Assembly: GCF_013343715.1 (NCBI RefSeq)
Contig: NZ_JABUNR010000025.1
Location: forward strand, 1 to 64,000
From: Mesobacillus harenae
Lineage (GTDB): Bacteria; Bacillota; Bacilli; Bacillales; Cytobacillaceae
Length of the DNA: 64,000 nucleotides
Direction of reading: 5' to 3'
A program made the position numbers and the translations under genes. Numbering within the stretch: position 1 is the stretch's first letter; the number at the start of each line of letters is the position of its first letter. Below are positions 63,106 to 64,000 of the stretch, piece by piece. Under the pieces are notes generated by a model. That model did no database searches and was not told where the DNA came from. It saw only the letters and a list, made by a program, of their open reading frames with translations.

Positions 63106-64000
63106 ATGAAAATAACCATTCAAAAATTTGGCGGCACTTCTGTCAGAGATGAAACAGGCAGGGAACATGCCAGAAACCATGTTCAAAAAGCGATCTCAGA
63201 AGGCTATAAAGTGATTGTCGTTGTGTCTGCAATGGGGCGTCTTGGTGATCCTTATTCAACGGATACCCTGCTTTCGCTAGTTGGCGGAAATGCGAATAAG
63301 CTAACCAAACGGGAGCAAGACTTAATGATGTCATGCGGAGAAGTGATCTCAAGTGTAGCTTTTTCGAACATGCTGCTGGAACACGGCGTAAAAGCTGCAG
63401 CCTTGACAGGAGCCCAGGCAGGCTTCAGAACGAATCAAGAGCATTCGAATGCTAAAATTATCGAGATGAAGTGTGAAAGACTGGTAAGAGAACTGGAGCA
63501 CCATGACGCTATCGTGGTTGCAGGTTTTCAGGGATCAGCTCCTAATGGTGATGTAACGACAATTGGCAGGGGAGGCAGTGATACATCTGCCGCTGCTCTT
63601 GGTGCTGCCTTAAATGCTGACTGGATTGATATTTTTACAGATGTGGAAGGCATTATGACAGCTGATCCACGAATTGCCGAAAATGCAAGGCCTCTTGCAC
63701 AGGTTACCTATACAGAAGTTTGCAATATGGCTTATCAGGGTGCTAAGGTCATTCATCCAAGGGCTGTTGAAATTGCGATGCAGGCAAAAGTCCCAATCAG
63801 AATCCGTTCGACCTATTCAGAGTCACTTGGTACACTTGTAACCTCCTTTAACAAGGAAAACCGGGGAAGTGACCTTAGAGAAAGGCCAGTAACGGGGATT
63901 GCTCATGTGACGAATATAACCCAAATAAAAGTTTATGCAAAAAAGGGCCAGTATAATTTGCAATCAGAGGTTTTTCAGGCGATGGCAAACGAAAGCATCA
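63106..64000 (+). CDS. dapG: Aspartokinase I (DapG), 3' end beyond the window
   Basis: First step of the aspartate pathway; DapG in B. subtilis is the diaminopimelate-sensitive isozyme. 298 codons visible: kinase signature KFGGTSV, VVVSAMGRLGDP, GRGGSDTSAAALGAAL, and the start of the ACT domains (TGIAHVTNITQIKVYAKKGQ). ATG 63103 and 63106 are adjacent; 63106 gives the usual MKI start. Truncated by the window end. Confidence 0.95.
   Translation, partial: MKITIQKFGGTSVRDETGREHARNHVQKAISEGYKVIVVVSAMGRLGDPYSTDTLLSLVGGNANKLTKREQDLMMSCGEVISSVAFSNMLLEHGVKAAALTGAQAGFRTNQEHSNAKIIEMKCERLVRELEHHDAIVVAGFQGSAPNGDVTTIGRGGSDTSAAALGAALNADWIDIFTDVEGIMTADPRIAENARPLAQVTYTEVCNMAYQGAKVIHPRAVEIAMQAKVPIRIRSTYSESLGTLVTSFNKENRGSDLRERPVTGIAHVTNITQIKVYAKKGQYNLQSEVFQAMANESI

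Overview
This window is a stretch of chromosome from an endospore-forming, motile member of the Bacillaceae (Bacillus sensu lato). The evidence is gene content and order. The fla/che operon is followed by rpsB-tsf-pyrH-frr-uppS-cdsA-dxr-rasP-proS-polC, then rimP-nusA-ylxR-ylxQ-infB-ylxP-rbfA-truB-ribF-rpsO-pnp, then ylxY-mlpA-ymxH-spoVFA-spoVFB-asd-dapG. This is the order known from Bacillus subtilis. All genes lie on the + strand. Strong AGGAGG-type ribosome binding sites, frequent TTG/GTG starts, a Gram-positive PolC, and the sporulation genes spoVFA/B, ylxY and ymxH agree with this. The species cannot be named from the sequence alone.

Layout: 1-144 is the right end of an IS3-family insertion sequence. 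145-695 is mostly non-coding. 696-30235 is the fla/che operon: rod, basal body, C ring, export apparatus, hook, chemotaxis genes, sigD, fapA, an unnamed small gene and swrB. Compared with B. subtilis it carries an extra TIGR02530-type gene between flgD and flgE, and a DUF342 (fapA) gene plus a small unnamed gene between sigD and swrB. A 276-bp MITE-like element with an 8-bp target duplication sits between cheW and cheC. 30232-33832 holds translation and nucleotide genes (rpsB, tsf, pyrH, frr). 34078-45769 holds isoprenoid and lipid genes, the RasP protease, prolyl-tRNA synthetase and DNA polymerase PolC. 46548-56696 is the nusA-infB cluster with pseudouridine, flavin, S15 and PNPase genes. 56876-64000 holds sporulation-linked genes and the start of the aspartate/diaminopimelate pathway; dapG runs off the end.

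The fla/che genes are tightly packed, with ATGA overlaps at flgB/flgC, fliH/fliI, fliZ/fliP and flhA/flhF. The order goes from basal body (flgBC, fliEFG) through the export ATPase (fliHIJ), hook (fliK, flgD, flgE) and switch (fliM, fliY, cheY) to the export gate (fliZPQR, flhBA), flagellar placement (flhF, flhG), chemotaxis (cheB, A, W, C, D) and SigD, which drives the late flagellar genes elsewhere. The sporulation end supplies dipicolinate synthase directly upstream of asd and dapG, the genes that feed its substrate pathway.

I found no phage, CRISPR, defence or secondary-metabolite system. The unusual material is intergenic: the MITE inside the fla/che operon; a hairpin that may bring a distant Shine-Dalgarno close to the swrD start; two related families of structured repeats at five operon gaps, including a nearly exact 242-bp tandem duplication after polC; and a duplication that includes the frr stop codon. 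All positions were read by eye. No alignment, folding or database search was run.
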